Positions 10,923 to 20,601 of a DNA stretch of 64,000 nucleotides are shown here, in pieces. Location: contig JAPZLL010000041.1 of assembly GCA_036250225.1 (NCBI GenBank), forward strand, positions 186,001 to 250,000. The letters run 5' to 3'. Position 1 is the first letter of the stretch, and every line of letters starts with the position of its first letter. A program made the translations under genes and the position numbers. The notes below the pieces were generated by a model, which did no database searches, was not told where the DNA came from, and saw only the letters and a program-made list of their open reading frames with translations. The DNA is from Cercophora sp. LCS_1. Lineage: Eukaryota > Ascomycota > Sordariomycetes > Sordariales > Lasiosphaeriaceae.

Positions 10923-12739
10923 ATGTCTGCGAGGCCGGCGACGCCGGCATCGGCTAAGGACGCCAAAATCAGGAACCCGCAGCCTGGCGAACCATTATAC
11001 GGATGTGGTAAGGCGGTCCTGCTACCTCACAAACGACAAGTCTGATACTTCTGATAGAACACGTCCAGAGACTCTTCAACCAAGACCAACAGACAACGAA
11101 CACATCCATTACCCACTACAAATCCATCCTCAGAAACATACTCGATTGCTCGCCTCTCCAGATCCAGACGGCAAAGACCATCGACACGGGTGCTGTCGTG
11201 TGCAGCCTTACCCCAACTTATCTGTGTCTGCAATGCCCCACTGTTCTCACTGACGACGACTGTGTAAAGCATGGGAGCAAGAAAGCCCACAGGTTTTGTG
11301 CGTCGTCCCGTGTTTCACCTTGCATGCTCTTCGCTGACAGTGCTGTCACAGTCGTTGACTCGCGAAGCGGGGCTCTGTATTGCCAGATGTGCGATGACAT
11401 TGTGTGGGATCCGACACTAGAGGAGCTGAGGTTGACCAAGCTCACCACGGGTACCTTTTCAGGCGGTGAGTTGGGTAGCTGACTTTTTTTTCGTTCGTTC
11501 CCTGACCACGCCCCACAGCCCGCAAGAGAAAGCAAGAGGAGATGTTTGCGTCAGACCCTACCAAAGACAATCCGCAATACATCTCGACCAACACCACAGC
11601 GCCTTCATGTAAGGCTAACGGCCTACGTGGTATCTACAATGCCGGAGCAACGTGCTACCAGAACGTGGTGCTGCAAAGCTTCCTCCATAACCCAATCCTT
11701 CGAAACTACTATCTCAGCGATGGCCACTCAAGTGGGAGCTGTGGCGTGTCCTACTGCTTAAGCTGTGCCATGGACGACATGTTTCAGGACTTCTATGTGG
11801 TTGAAAATACCAACGGTTACACCGCGGCGAACATTCTCTCAGGCTTCTGGATAAGTGAAAAGAAAGCCTTTGAGAATCTCGTCACCACAAAAGAACAAGA
11901 CGCGCACGAATTCTTCCAGTTTCTGGCCGAGGAGCTTCACGAGCGCAACGGTGACGGCAAGAAACCGGAGATTGGCAGCGAGCACACATGCAATTGCATC
12001 ATCCATCAAACCTTCTACGGCAAGCTTCAGAGTGCCATAACCTGTCAGCACTGTGGCGGCGTAACCAACCAGGTTCAGAGCTTCCTCGATCTCAGTCTTC
12101 CGCTCGAGAACCTCGCGCAGAAGAAGGGCAAGAAAGGCACTAAGGGTTCCAGCATGACCCTTCAGGAGTGCTTAGACGAGGAGTACATCAAGCAAGACAA
12201 ATTTGAGTACCGCTGCAACAATTGCAACTCAACACAGCAGGCAAAAAGACAGACTTCGATCAAACGTCTACCCAATGTGTTATCCATACAACTCAAGGTA
12301 GGCGCCTAGGAACCCCCTGCCCTATATCAGAGTGACTGACACCATGACAGAGATTCGAGTATAAACAAGGCCGTATCGAAAGTGCTGCCAAGATCGGCAC
12401 ACCGGTTCAGTTCCCTCTCGAGCTTCGCATGCTCCCCTACACATCTCTCGCCAGGGAGCGAGACACCAAGGAGAGCTTTGACCTGCAGAGATCATGTACA
12501 TACGACCTTCTCAGTGTTGTCGAGCATAAAGGCGAGATCGACACAGGTCACTACGTGAGCTTCTGCCGCCGTGGTGATCAGGTGAGTGACTACCCCTTTT
12601 CATCTGTCTTCCAGGAAATTACTGACGCAACGTGCAGTGGTTCGCGTTCAACGACCACAAAGTGGAAGTCGCAAGCAAGAGCGAGGTGCTCAATGCAAAA
12701 GCATATTTGTTGTTTTATATTGTCCGGTCTTTGGCGTAA
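10923..12739 (+). CDS. UBP8: SAGA deubiquitinase UBP8 (USP22/27/51 type)
   Basis: Ubiquitin-specific protease of the SAGA deubiquitination module, which removes ubiquitin from histone H2B. Six exons: 10923-11007, 11058-11297, 11352-11465, 11519-12297, 12351-12581, 12638-12739, giving 516 residues. An N-terminal ZnF-UBP domain (about 25-115) has the Cys/His set YGCEHV, YLCLQCP, HGSKKAHRF and ALYCQMC. Intron 11298-11351 restores HRFFVDSRSGALYC. The USP domain follows with the Cys box YNAGATCYQN (Cys about 192), zinc-ribbon CxxC pairs (CQHCGG; CNNCNS), and the His box TGHYVSFC with WFAFND (His about 473, Asp about 489). The catalytic triad is intact. Introns are 50-56 bp. The gene converges on EFM5 with 258 bp between stop codons. 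Confidence 0.93.
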
Positions 12740-12997
12740 GAGGCATGGAATGGGATAGACAGGTCTAGGAATGTACTGTACAACGGGTTCGTCCCGCCAA
12801 AGGGCGGGAAGTGTCAATACCAAGCGTAACGTCGACTTGATGACAAGATGTGTTTACCAAAATGACCTGGCACTGCTTCAAGGGATCTGCCTGCTTATCG
12901 GTCTCCGGAACATCATGTCACACCCTAAGAGAGAGCTGTCACCCACGGGAGGCTCTCAGTTGGACGGCACTTGGGATCCCTTCGTGATACTAATCTA

Positions 12998-13742
12998 TCA
13001 ACACTCCGCCCTCCACTTCCACACCCCATCAGCCTCAAAGTTGGCATAGCAGTAAAACTCATTACTCAACCCCCTCGCATGCACAGGCTCGTAATCAGTC
13101 GTCTTCAGCCCGAACGCCCGATACACCTTTGTTACAAGCGTCTCCATTCGCTCACCAGTGCACAGCACCAGTTTCGTATCCTCGACAGACTTGGCCATCC
13201 ACCGAACCGTAAGAGCCGCTATAAGCCCATCAGTCAGGCCTCTTTATCACACATAAAAAAACACACCTTTGGTTTGACAATCCTCCGATAAAAACGGCGG
13301 GTCGACGATAAATCTGTCAATCGACCCTTTGAGATGTGCTTTATACTCTATCAGTCTGGTTCAGTGTTAGTAATGAGGGAGGAGGACACACCGGGTAGTT
13401 TAAACGGCTGCGCGAAATCGTAAAAGATGAATTCTTCGCCAAAGACGTTGAAGCGGTTGTCGTGCTCGAGGAGGACCATTTTGGGCTTGGGGCCGTTTGA
13501 GGCGTTCTGTGCAGTTTCGGTTTAGTTATGAGCGGGAAGTTTGGGCTTGGCTCTTGAGTGGAGAGCAGATGGAGAGAGAGAAAAACATACCACGACGTTT
13601 TTGAGGGCGACAAAGACGCTTGGTGCTGAGACGACGGCGATGGTGGTTTCATTTGTTGCGCCGGTCAGGAGTTGGTCGGCTAGGAGGGTTGCTGTTTCGT
13701 CGGAGTACTAAGGGTGTTAGTGAGTGAGTGAGCGGTGGATGC

Positions 13743-13841
<99 letters not shown>

Positions 13842-14150
13842 ATGGGGTTGAGGGAGAAAGTGAGGGCGATGAGGGAGAAATGAGGGGCTAGCAGTACCCA
13901 AAACTGCGACTCGTTCCAGTCCTCGGTGAACATGTCCATGGAGAGCGTGCCAGAGCCTGCAAGGCGCTCCTCGGCCTCGGCTTGGAGTTTGGCGAACTTC
14001 TCGGAGTGTGCATCGCGCTCGGCGTAGAAGGATTTGAGGGCGTCGAGGGTTGAGGATGAGAGGGCCCTGCGTTGCGTTAGTTTGTGTTATTCTGTGGTAA
14101 TTCTGGGATATGGTGACTTACAGCTCATCGTCACTGTCTGCGGAGGCCAT
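12998..14150 (-). CDS. EFM5: eEF1A lysine N-methyltransferase EFM5 (N6AMT2/EEF1AKMT1 family)
   Basis: Methyltransferase family that modifies Lys79 of elongation factor eEF1A. Six exons on the minus strand, in order of translation: 14150-14122, 14066-13898, 13707-13591, 13506-13392, 13347-13267, 13218-12998, giving 243 residues. The product begins MASADSDDELALSSSTLDAL. Conserved family stretches are SMDMFTEDWNESQFWYSDET, VVSAPSVFVALKNVV, and KMVLLEHDNRF followed by VFGEEFIFYDF; the catalytic DPPF motif is at about 159-162 in RFIVDPPFLSEDCQTK, and the end contains TVRWMAKSVEDTK and EFYCYANFE. Introns are 55, 190, 84, 44 and 48 bp; the 190-bp one holds a 47-unit GT repeat. A 13-residue tail beyond YANFE is unusual but open and in frame. 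Confidence 0.92.
13745..13838 (+). repeat. (GT)47 microsatellite inside EFM5 intron 2
   Basis: Uninterrupted GT dinucleotides over 94 bp, lying inside intron 13708-13897. In the transcript this reads as a CA repeat about 60 nt from the 5' splice site and about 38 nt from the acceptor. Confidence 0.98.
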
Positions 14151-14629
14151 TTTGGGAGTTGGGGGTTGAGTTTGGTGATGATGGGTTGGGCGGCTCGGGC
14201 AAAATTTTTGGTGGAGTTGGAGCCTGGAGTCGTGAGCTCAAGCGATGGTTGCGGTTTCTTGTTTCAAGCAATTGCCACCATCACAACGGGCAGCAGATAT
14301 TATAATCTTTGCTATACTTATGGACATTTTTCACTCAAGAGTTGCCTCCTTGTTGTAGAGATATCTAGATAATCTCCAAGATGGTGGTGACAGTAGATTG
14401 TGCTCAGCTGCTGCTCTGCTTGAGGGATAACTGTCGGTGTGATCGACATCGATGCCAATGATCAACCCTTTCCCTGGGCATGCACACCCGGTACAATTTA
14501 GTCTTTCAACTTTTTAGTTTACCATCGCCGAATGAGTCACTGAATCCATCATTATTAAATTCCAACACGACTTGCGTTGGGCATTTCTCTCCCACCGTTC
14601 ATCTCTTCGCATGCTCTTCGAAAGCAAAC
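14151..14629. other. Divergent intergenic region, EFM5 / 2EXR pseudogene
   Basis: About 480 bp between the EFM5 start (minus) and the 2EXR reading frame (plus). No element was recognised. An in-frame ATG at 14480 could extend the 2EXR frame upstream but adds nothing domain-like. Confidence 0.45.
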
Positions 14630-15737
14630 ATGGCCACGACATTTCATCGCTTCCCCTATCTCCCACTTGAGATCAGGGAAGAGATCCGAAAACTAGTGAT
14701 ACGGCCAGCACTGCCAGGGACTCACTTCTTCCGAATCGGATCCGGCTCTGATACTAGACACGACATCTCCGGGAGCCACCACGCTCATCTTGCCGCGCAG
14801 CGGTTCCTCCCTAGAGATAAACCCTTTAGTCTAGACGCCCAGTCAGCGGCTCCGATCTCGTGGGCGTCCAACAACCTCCCAACGTACCTAATCGACAGCG
14901 GTCTGTGGACAGCATGCGCCGAGTCTCGCCAAATTCTAGAGAGGGAGTTCTAACACCCATCAAGAGTTCACATACCGTGGACGTCCCGCGAGGTGGATGT
15001 ATTCCGCGAGGAAACTGGACTCGAAACATTGCTTCCGGAAGCAACAACCCTCAAAGCCGCAGACGGACGCCTCCTCACCGTGTTCCCGGAAAAGGACCTC
15101 GTCATCCTCCAGGCCCATCCCACAGTTACTGGCCTCAAGTGGAACTTTATATGGCGAGACTTTGACAACCACGTATTCACACCCAGCAGCTTGCCAGACA
15201 GCGAGAACCGAAACGAGATGGGAGAAATTCGTGAGAAAGCACGTGGCGACTTAAAGAAGCGCAACGTGGGCGCTGGAGTGCAATCCCGCCTGGGAGGAGC
15301 TGAATGACAACGAGTAGTTCGTTTTCAAGCGAGGCCTGGCGGTCGAGATTGGATATGCCCAGCTCGGGTTCAATCTCTGGTTCATCGACTACCGGATCCA
15401 GCGCAACCCGAATTGTCAGGCGACGGCGGGAGACTCGGACCACGCACCCCCGCGCATCTTTTATGTAACAGATCGACGGTTTGTCGAGACGGGAGATAGT
15501 GATGTTGGGTTTTCGCCGGCATCCGACCGACCATGGCATATGAGGTACAAGCGGTCGCATGACACAGACGACTGCGACGAATGCCTACCTATTCCTTCGA
15601 GAGAGTTTCTTTTGGAGCCCCAGAATGCGATGGATGATGACGGGGATGTGGGTTTTGACTTATGGGACCAGGATGTGCCTAGCAGTTCTGTGCCATGGCA
15701 GGTGAACATTGGCTTGCTTGCTTGCGGGTATGTCTGA
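14630..15737 (+). pseudogene. Broken 2EXR-domain protein gene
   Basis: ATG 14630 opens a frame typical of the fungal 2EXR family: FHRFPYLPLEIREEIRKLVI, then PGTHFF, then LWTACAESRQILEREF. It stops at TAA 14951-14953, but the same frame continues at once with family-like sequence (REVDVFREETGLETLLPEA, RLLTVFPEKDLVILQ, GLKWNFIWRDFDNHVFTP) to 15307. Between 15255 and 15307 the coding sense shifts to another frame (ALECNPAWEELNDNE), which meets TAG 15315-15317 and then runs on (FVFKRGLAVEIGYAQLGFN ... VNIGLLACGYV) to 15737. Two in-frame stops and one frameshift therefore break about 370 codons. No GT-AG intron removes either stop cleanly. CAA to TAA and CAG to TAG would explain both stops. A truncated 107-residue product remains possible. 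Confidence 0.75.
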
Positions 15738-16094
15738 GGACACCACCACAGCGGGTCTTTTTGTTCAAGACGGACTCGGGTGACTTGCTCGAGGCCTAAG
15801 AAGTCGACACAATGCCGAACCCAAATTCGCTCTGCTATCTTTGGCATCCTACCAGCCACGCCTCGGCGAGGTGGTGACCGGGATGGGGAACGTGCTTACA
15901 CCCATTTTGGAGTCCTCGATTCAAGGAAATAACCTCTAGTTACATATGTACACTCTACAGGAGTACCTGTGCGCCACTCTCTCCTCCGCCAATATTCGAG
16001 CTGAAGGGAAGTCGACAGATGCGCTGCGGTGGTGCATTCACGCCCATCGCTGGCAAAGTACTCATGATCCCTGAGAATTCCAACGCAGCCCTTG
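15738..16094. other. Intergenic between convergent 2EXR pseudogene and NUO40
   Basis: About 360 bp; 3' flanks of two convergent genes. No feature recognised. Confidence 0.5.
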
Positions 16095-17516
16095 CTACTC
16101 GTCCAAAACGTGGAGATACTTCTTATCCTCCTGCTTCTCCTTCTCCGATGCTGGTGGCAGGTCGTAGTGAGAAGAGCTGCGGAATCCTTGCTACGAGGGG
16201 GTCAGCAGGCTACACCAAAAACGTACCGAGAATAACTTACGAGGTAGTGGTAGGTGAAGTTGCTGATATCACCGGGGGTGATGCCGAGGTCCTTGAAAGT
16301 CTTGGCCGTCTCGTCGATGACCTGGTCGTGGAATTCACGCTCAACCTCGTCGGCGGACATGATGGGCCACCACAAGAGCTTGTTGAGCAGGCCAGCCACG
16401 GGCTTGAGGATGGCCTTGGGCACATTGATATGCCTCCTCTTCTTGTAGATTTCGCGGTCGACAAGCTCTGCAATCTGAGCAGTCGAGTACTCCTTGGGGC
16501 CGTAAAGCTCATAGGTTTGCGAAGCGGTGTTGTCATCGTAGAGCATGAGCTCCAGCGCCTCACCAACATCAATGGCGTGGACGGGACGGTACTTCTCCTG
16601 CATGTTGTTGGCGGTGAAGAGGTTCATGACGCCAGCAAGCTTGAGAAGAAGGTTGTCCTCGAAGCCGAACATGGGAGCGGGGCGGACGATGGTAGTCTCA
16701 GGGAAGATACTTCGTGCTACATGCTCTGCGCGGCCCTGCAAGATGTTAGACCGGTTTAAACCCGCGCCTGAGTGAACTTGCCTTGGTGGAGAAGAACTCG
16801 GATGTCGAGTTGGGGTCAGCGTTGTACGAAGAGACGTGGATATAACGATCAACGTCGTACTTCGCTACGGCCTCGACGATTCGCTCAGTGCTTTCGACAT
16901 GGACATCCTCCAGAGTGAAGTTCCTATACCCATCAGCCACGCTTCCATCAAGCCTCTAAGCCAACTCACTTCGTCGGGTAGTTCCGGCCAATCAAATTGT
17001 ATACGACGTCGGAGTGCCTCACGCTCGCCTCAATTGACTCGGTGTTTCGTAGATCGTATTCCTAGCCGTCTCAGCAACTTGCCTTTTTCGGAATATGGAT
17101 ATCGAACGCACGATGAAGTTGACACGACCCAAATCACCCGTAACCTTGAGATGGCGTTTTGCCATCTCCTCCCGGAAGGGAACGACGACTGTGCATCCTT
17201 GCCTTGCTATAAAGACCTGTGAGCCCCTGCCCGAAATCCCGCGATGCGTTGTGTGTACCTAACCGGTTGACGATGTAGCGACCGAGCTGGCCAGTTGCGC
17301 CGAAGACCGTCGCCGTGTGTTCGCCGAGGGAGGAGCTGCAGATATCAGGTCAGGGGAGAGGCAGAGTCGGGGATTGGAGGGAACGGACCGGCCGCCTTGG
17401 ACGCGGATGAGAGGCTTGCCAGTGCGGGTGATGGTGACATCTGAGAGCGCCCGCTTTTGCACGGCGCTCTTGACGGCTCGGGGCGCCGACCGCGCAGCGA
17501 TCGGAAGGGGGGCCAT
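16095..17516 (-). CDS. nuo40: Mitochondrial complex I 40 kDa subunit (NDUFA9 / NUO40)
   Basis: Accessory subunit of NADH:ubiquinone oxidoreductase with an SDR-like NAD(P)-binding fold, in the matrix arm. Seven exons, in order of translation: 17516-17389, 17335-17259, 17206-17112, 17061-16970, 16923-16782, 16735-16241, 16190-16095, giving 374 residues (the Neurospora protein is about 375 from memory). The N-terminus MAPLPIAARSAPRAVKSAVQ is a basic mitochondrial presequence. The Rossmann motif TVFGATGQLGRYIVNRL is at about 52-68; other conserved parts are VRHSDVVYNLIGRNYPTKNF, RYIHVSSYNADPNS, SIFPETTIVRPAPMFGFED and WWPIMSADEVEREFHDQVID; the C-terminus is HYDLPPASEKEKQEDKKYLH. Introns are 46-53 bp. 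Intron 16736-16781 uses a GC donor (GCAAGT), the only choice that keeps the frame (EFFSTK to GRAEHVARS). Confidence 0.94.
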
Positions 17517-17970
17517 TCTTGCGGCGGCGTGGATCGCAGAGAGAGCGGCGTCCCTCTCAATTGGCGTTGCAATGGCTCGGTGAGCTCGTCGACTTGCGGG
17601 AATCAACGACGCTCGTCAAGCCAAAGCTCCGGCCCACACATCCCGTCGCCGGCCCCAGACCAATCACGTGCCCTGCCACACCGCAGAGCCAACCAGGGAG
17701 CACAACCAGCTGGATGTGGGGCTTCAGAGGTACGTACCGGCAGGCAGCCCAGCCGCGTCAAGTGGAATGCTTGTAGTAAGGCTCAGGAGCAGCCTCAAGC
17801 TCCAGCTCCCACTGCATCTTCCCCAGCTAACCATCTACAACCCCGCGACACCACCAATCTCGAATTCCCCGTCCGCAGAACAACCCGCCGTGTCGCCCTG
17901 ATACAGACACTCAACCCAGCTATCTGCCGACCCGATACCACCACATCCTCCCCCACAGACAGCCGGCAAG
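17517..17970. promoter_or_regulatory. Bidirectional promoter region NUO40 / RPN9
   Basis: 454 bp between two divergent start codons, so both promoters must lie here or overlap. The RPN9-proximal 150 bp is C-rich on the plus strand. I did not see a clear proteasome-associated control element (GGTGGCAAA). Confidence 0.6.
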
Positions 17971-19176
17971 ATGAACGTCGACACCATCGCCGACTTCCTT
18001 GCAGAGCAGCGGGACGAAGCTCCCGAGGAGCTCCAGCCACTCGTCCTCGAATTTGAGACGCTATGGGAGCGCAAACTGTGGCATCAACTCACCAACCAGC
18101 TGATCGAGTTCTTCAACCACCCAGGCAGCGCCAAGCAGCGCCTTCAGTTCTACAAGGTCTTCATCCTCAAATTCGCCGACAAGATCAACCAGCTCAAGCT
18201 CGTCGACCTTGCCCTCAAGGCGGCGACACAATGTAAAGGTAAACAAACCCACCTCAATCCCAACCATCTGACGCAATCGCTGACAACCCACCCAGACAAT
18301 GCCGAGCGCCTCTCCTTCATGGAGGCCGTTGCCCGCAAAGTCGACACCCCCGACAGCCAAGACGCCCTGGTGTTCGCCACCATCGCCGTCGCCCGCGTCC
18401 GCCTGGACCTCGAAGACCTCCCCGCAGCGCGCAAGGATCTCGACCGGGCAGAGCGCATCCTCGACTCGTTCGATTCGGTCGAGACCATCGTGCACGCCGC
18501 CTTCTACGGCGCCAACGCCGACTACTACCAAGCGAGCCTCGACTTTGCGTCGTACTACCGCAACGCCCTTCTCTACCTGGCCTGCATCGACATCAAGTCC
18601 CTGTCGCCCGCCGAGCAGCGCAACCGCGCCTACGACCTCGCCATCGCAGCCCTCGTTTCCTCCTCCATCTACAACTTTGGCGAGCTCCTGCTCCACCCCA
18701 TCCTCAAAGCGCTCTCCCAACGTGAAGAGGACCGCTGGCTCTCTGAACTGCTGTTTGCCTTCAACCGCGGTGATTTGGCGGCATACGACGTGCTTTCTGG
18801 GCACATTGGCTCAAACCAGCTCCTCGCCGCGCACGGCAGGCAGCTTCGGGAGAAGATCTACCTGGCTGCGTTGACCGAGGCGGTTGTTCGTCGGCCGCCA
18901 CACGACCGCGCCATGACGTTTGACACGATTGCGGCCGAGACTAAGGTCAGGAACGACGAGATTGAGCACCTGGTTATGAAGGCGCTGAGCTTGGGGCTGC
19001 TGCGCGGAACGATCGACCAGGTGGATGGTGTAGCGCACATCAACTGGGTGCAGCCCAAGGTTCTAGATATGAAGCAGATCGAGAGCATGCGTCAACGGCT
19101 GTTGGAGTGGGATTCCAGCGTCAACCAGCTGGGCAACTGGATCGAGGGTGTGGGGCAAGATGTCTGGGCAGCATAA
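17971..19176 (+). CDS. RPN9: 26S proteasome lid subunit RPN9 (PSMD13)
   Basis: PCI-domain subunit of the proteasome lid. Two exons, 17971-18238 and 18296-19176, give 382 residues (human PSMD13 is 376, yeast 393). Intron 18239-18295 (GTAAAC, branch CTGAC, CACCCAG) is 57 bp, a multiple of three, and has no stop, so an unspliced reading stays open and would insert 19 residues; splicing restores AATQCKDNAERLSF. The N-terminus is MNVDTIADFLAEQRDEAPEE. TPR-like helices follow (WHQLTNQLIEFFNH; LKLVDLALKAATQ), then the PCI/winged-helix end: RAMTFDTIAAETKVRNDEIE, HLVMKALSLGLLRGTIDQVD, WVQPKVLDMKQIESM. It shares its promoter region with NUO40. Confidence 0.94.
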   Translation: MNVDTIADFLAEQRDEAPEELQPLVLEFETLWERKLWHQLTNQLIEFFNHPGSAKQRLQFYKVFILKFADKINQLKLVDLALKAATQCKGKQTHLNPNHLTQSLTTHPDNAERLSFMEAVARKVDTPDSQDALVFATIAVARVRLDLEDLPAARKDLDRAERILDSFDSVETIVHAAFYGANADYYQASLDFASYYRNALLYLACIDIKSLSPAEQRNRAYDLAIAALVSSSIYNFGELLLHPILKALSQREEDRWLSELLFAFNRGDLAAYDVLSGHIGSNQLLAAHGRQLREKIYLAALTEAVVRRPPHDRAMTFDTIAAETKVRNDEIEHLVMKALSLGLLRGTIDQVDGVAHINWVQPKVLDMKQIESMRQRLLEWDSSVNQLGNWIEGVGQDVWAA

Positions 19177-20601
19177 ACAGATAAAAGGGGGAGAAGGTGA
19201 AGGTCTAGATGAATGGTTGTATAGTAATAGACCATTGTCTTTCATGACAGCCAAACAACAAACATCACGCGGCTCGACCGCAAGTGCAAAATCAAAAGAA
19301 GTGATGATTCCTAAGTCGGGCTGAGGTTGATGAACACGACGCTAATCTTGCCAAACCCAGAAACACTTTTGAGTCCAATGATGAGCTGCTTGGGCTGTGG
19401 TCAACAACTGCGGTATCATGCTCGCCAAAGTCACTTTTGAAGTCGTACAATACATAGGTGCCGAATCGGACTTAGATTCTACAAAGTCCCTTTTTCCGTC
19501 GCGGCACATTGTAGTTTCGCGTTTTGGGGACAGTTCGGGACGGGTTCATGGTAGGGATTCTATTTTCACCGCAGTAGATTTGGAACTCGGGCTTCGAGGA
19601 CAGTTCGGGGTGAGTTTACAGGAGGCGCGCCATTTTCACCGCGGCAGAATGTAGGCTCGAATTTTGAGGATGGGTTGGGCTAGGCTCTCAAGAGGGTCGC
19701 TTCCTTCACTGAAACGATTCGTAGACTCAAAACTATTGGCAGTACCAGCCTGTGGGAGGGAATCTTGTTGCCTTCGTCTTAACTTCGACTTTGGCCTCGA
19801 AGAAGAGCGCGGTTTTCACCCCACGTTCTAGCTAGCTCTACATCTGGTTTGTCGAAGATGAAACAAGAGCAGCCGAGAGATTTACTTTGTAGTGAGAAAA
19901 AGGAGAATCAGAAAGTTGGGAACAAAAGACCTAGACGTACTTGCTTGGTTTTACAAGGCCAGGTGAAAATGCCAAAGTTTCCAGTCGCCAGGACCTAAGT
20001 GTCTCGACAAACGGAGAGAGAGCCATCAAGTTATACCTATGTCCTCAACCAACAAATTCGGAGGGCTATTTTTCAAGAGACAAAGGGCCCACTCAATTTT
20101 CTGACGCATAAAACAATAGTTCAAAGGCCTTGGGGCATAGTCTTGAGCACTCCAGACATACCTTTCATGGATATTGGGAAATGAACACGCCCCTCAAAGC
20201 TACTCGAAGTGGCGTTGGTTGGTTTAGTGTGCGGACTTTTTCGTCACCCGCTTACCAACCTCAAGACCTTCTTCAAGTGCCGCACCACCCATTGCCTCCA
20301 GGCTTTTCACCGTTCTTCTGACCGCACTCCAACGCTCAGCAGCGATGCGTATCTTCTCGTTCAGGTTCCTCCACCAACGACTTGGCCTCTCCCTCAACCA
20401 CCACGTTAACCAACGGCGTATATCTCCAGCCCTTTCACCACAGCTTCTCTCTCATCCCACCTATCCTTATCCCCAACCTCCACCCCTGCTCGTAAGCATC
20501 CCATTTTGTTAACTCTCTTCCCCATCCAAATGCTTGACCACCTCTCTGGTGAAATCGGATCCGGTTTAACAGCAGATACTAATATATTCTTTAGCATCAT
20601 C
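19177..20601. other. Gene-free stretch, start of repeat-rich accessory island
   Basis: About 1.4 kb without a recognisable gene. It contains a degenerate tandem repeat (19491-19730). Bases 20200-20600 are pyrimidine-rich and lead into the unrecognised gene that follows; in-frame ATGs at 20506 and 20527 precede its likely start. Confidence 0.5.
19491..19730 (+). repeat. Degenerate tandem repeat, period about 70 bp
   Basis: Related units begin near 19491 (TTTTTCCGTCGCGGCACATT), 19562 (ATTTTCACCGCAGTAGATTT), 19632 (ATTTTCACCGCGGCAGAATG) and about 19700 (CTTCCTTCACTGAAACGATT). Units share a TTTTCACCGC-like head and a GAGGACAGTTCGGG-like middle. Copies are diverged by many substitutions. Confidence 0.6.

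Noticed and set aside
13649..13939. Frame with a long His-Thr repeat
   Set aside because: It is EFM5 exon 2 read into the intron; the His-Thr run is the translated GT microsatellite, removed by splicing.
16019..16759. 246-codon plus-strand open frame
   Set aside because: Antisense to NUO40; the sense strand gives a complete conserved protein.
18061..18804. 247-codon minus-strand open frame
   Set aside because: Antisense shadow of RPN9.
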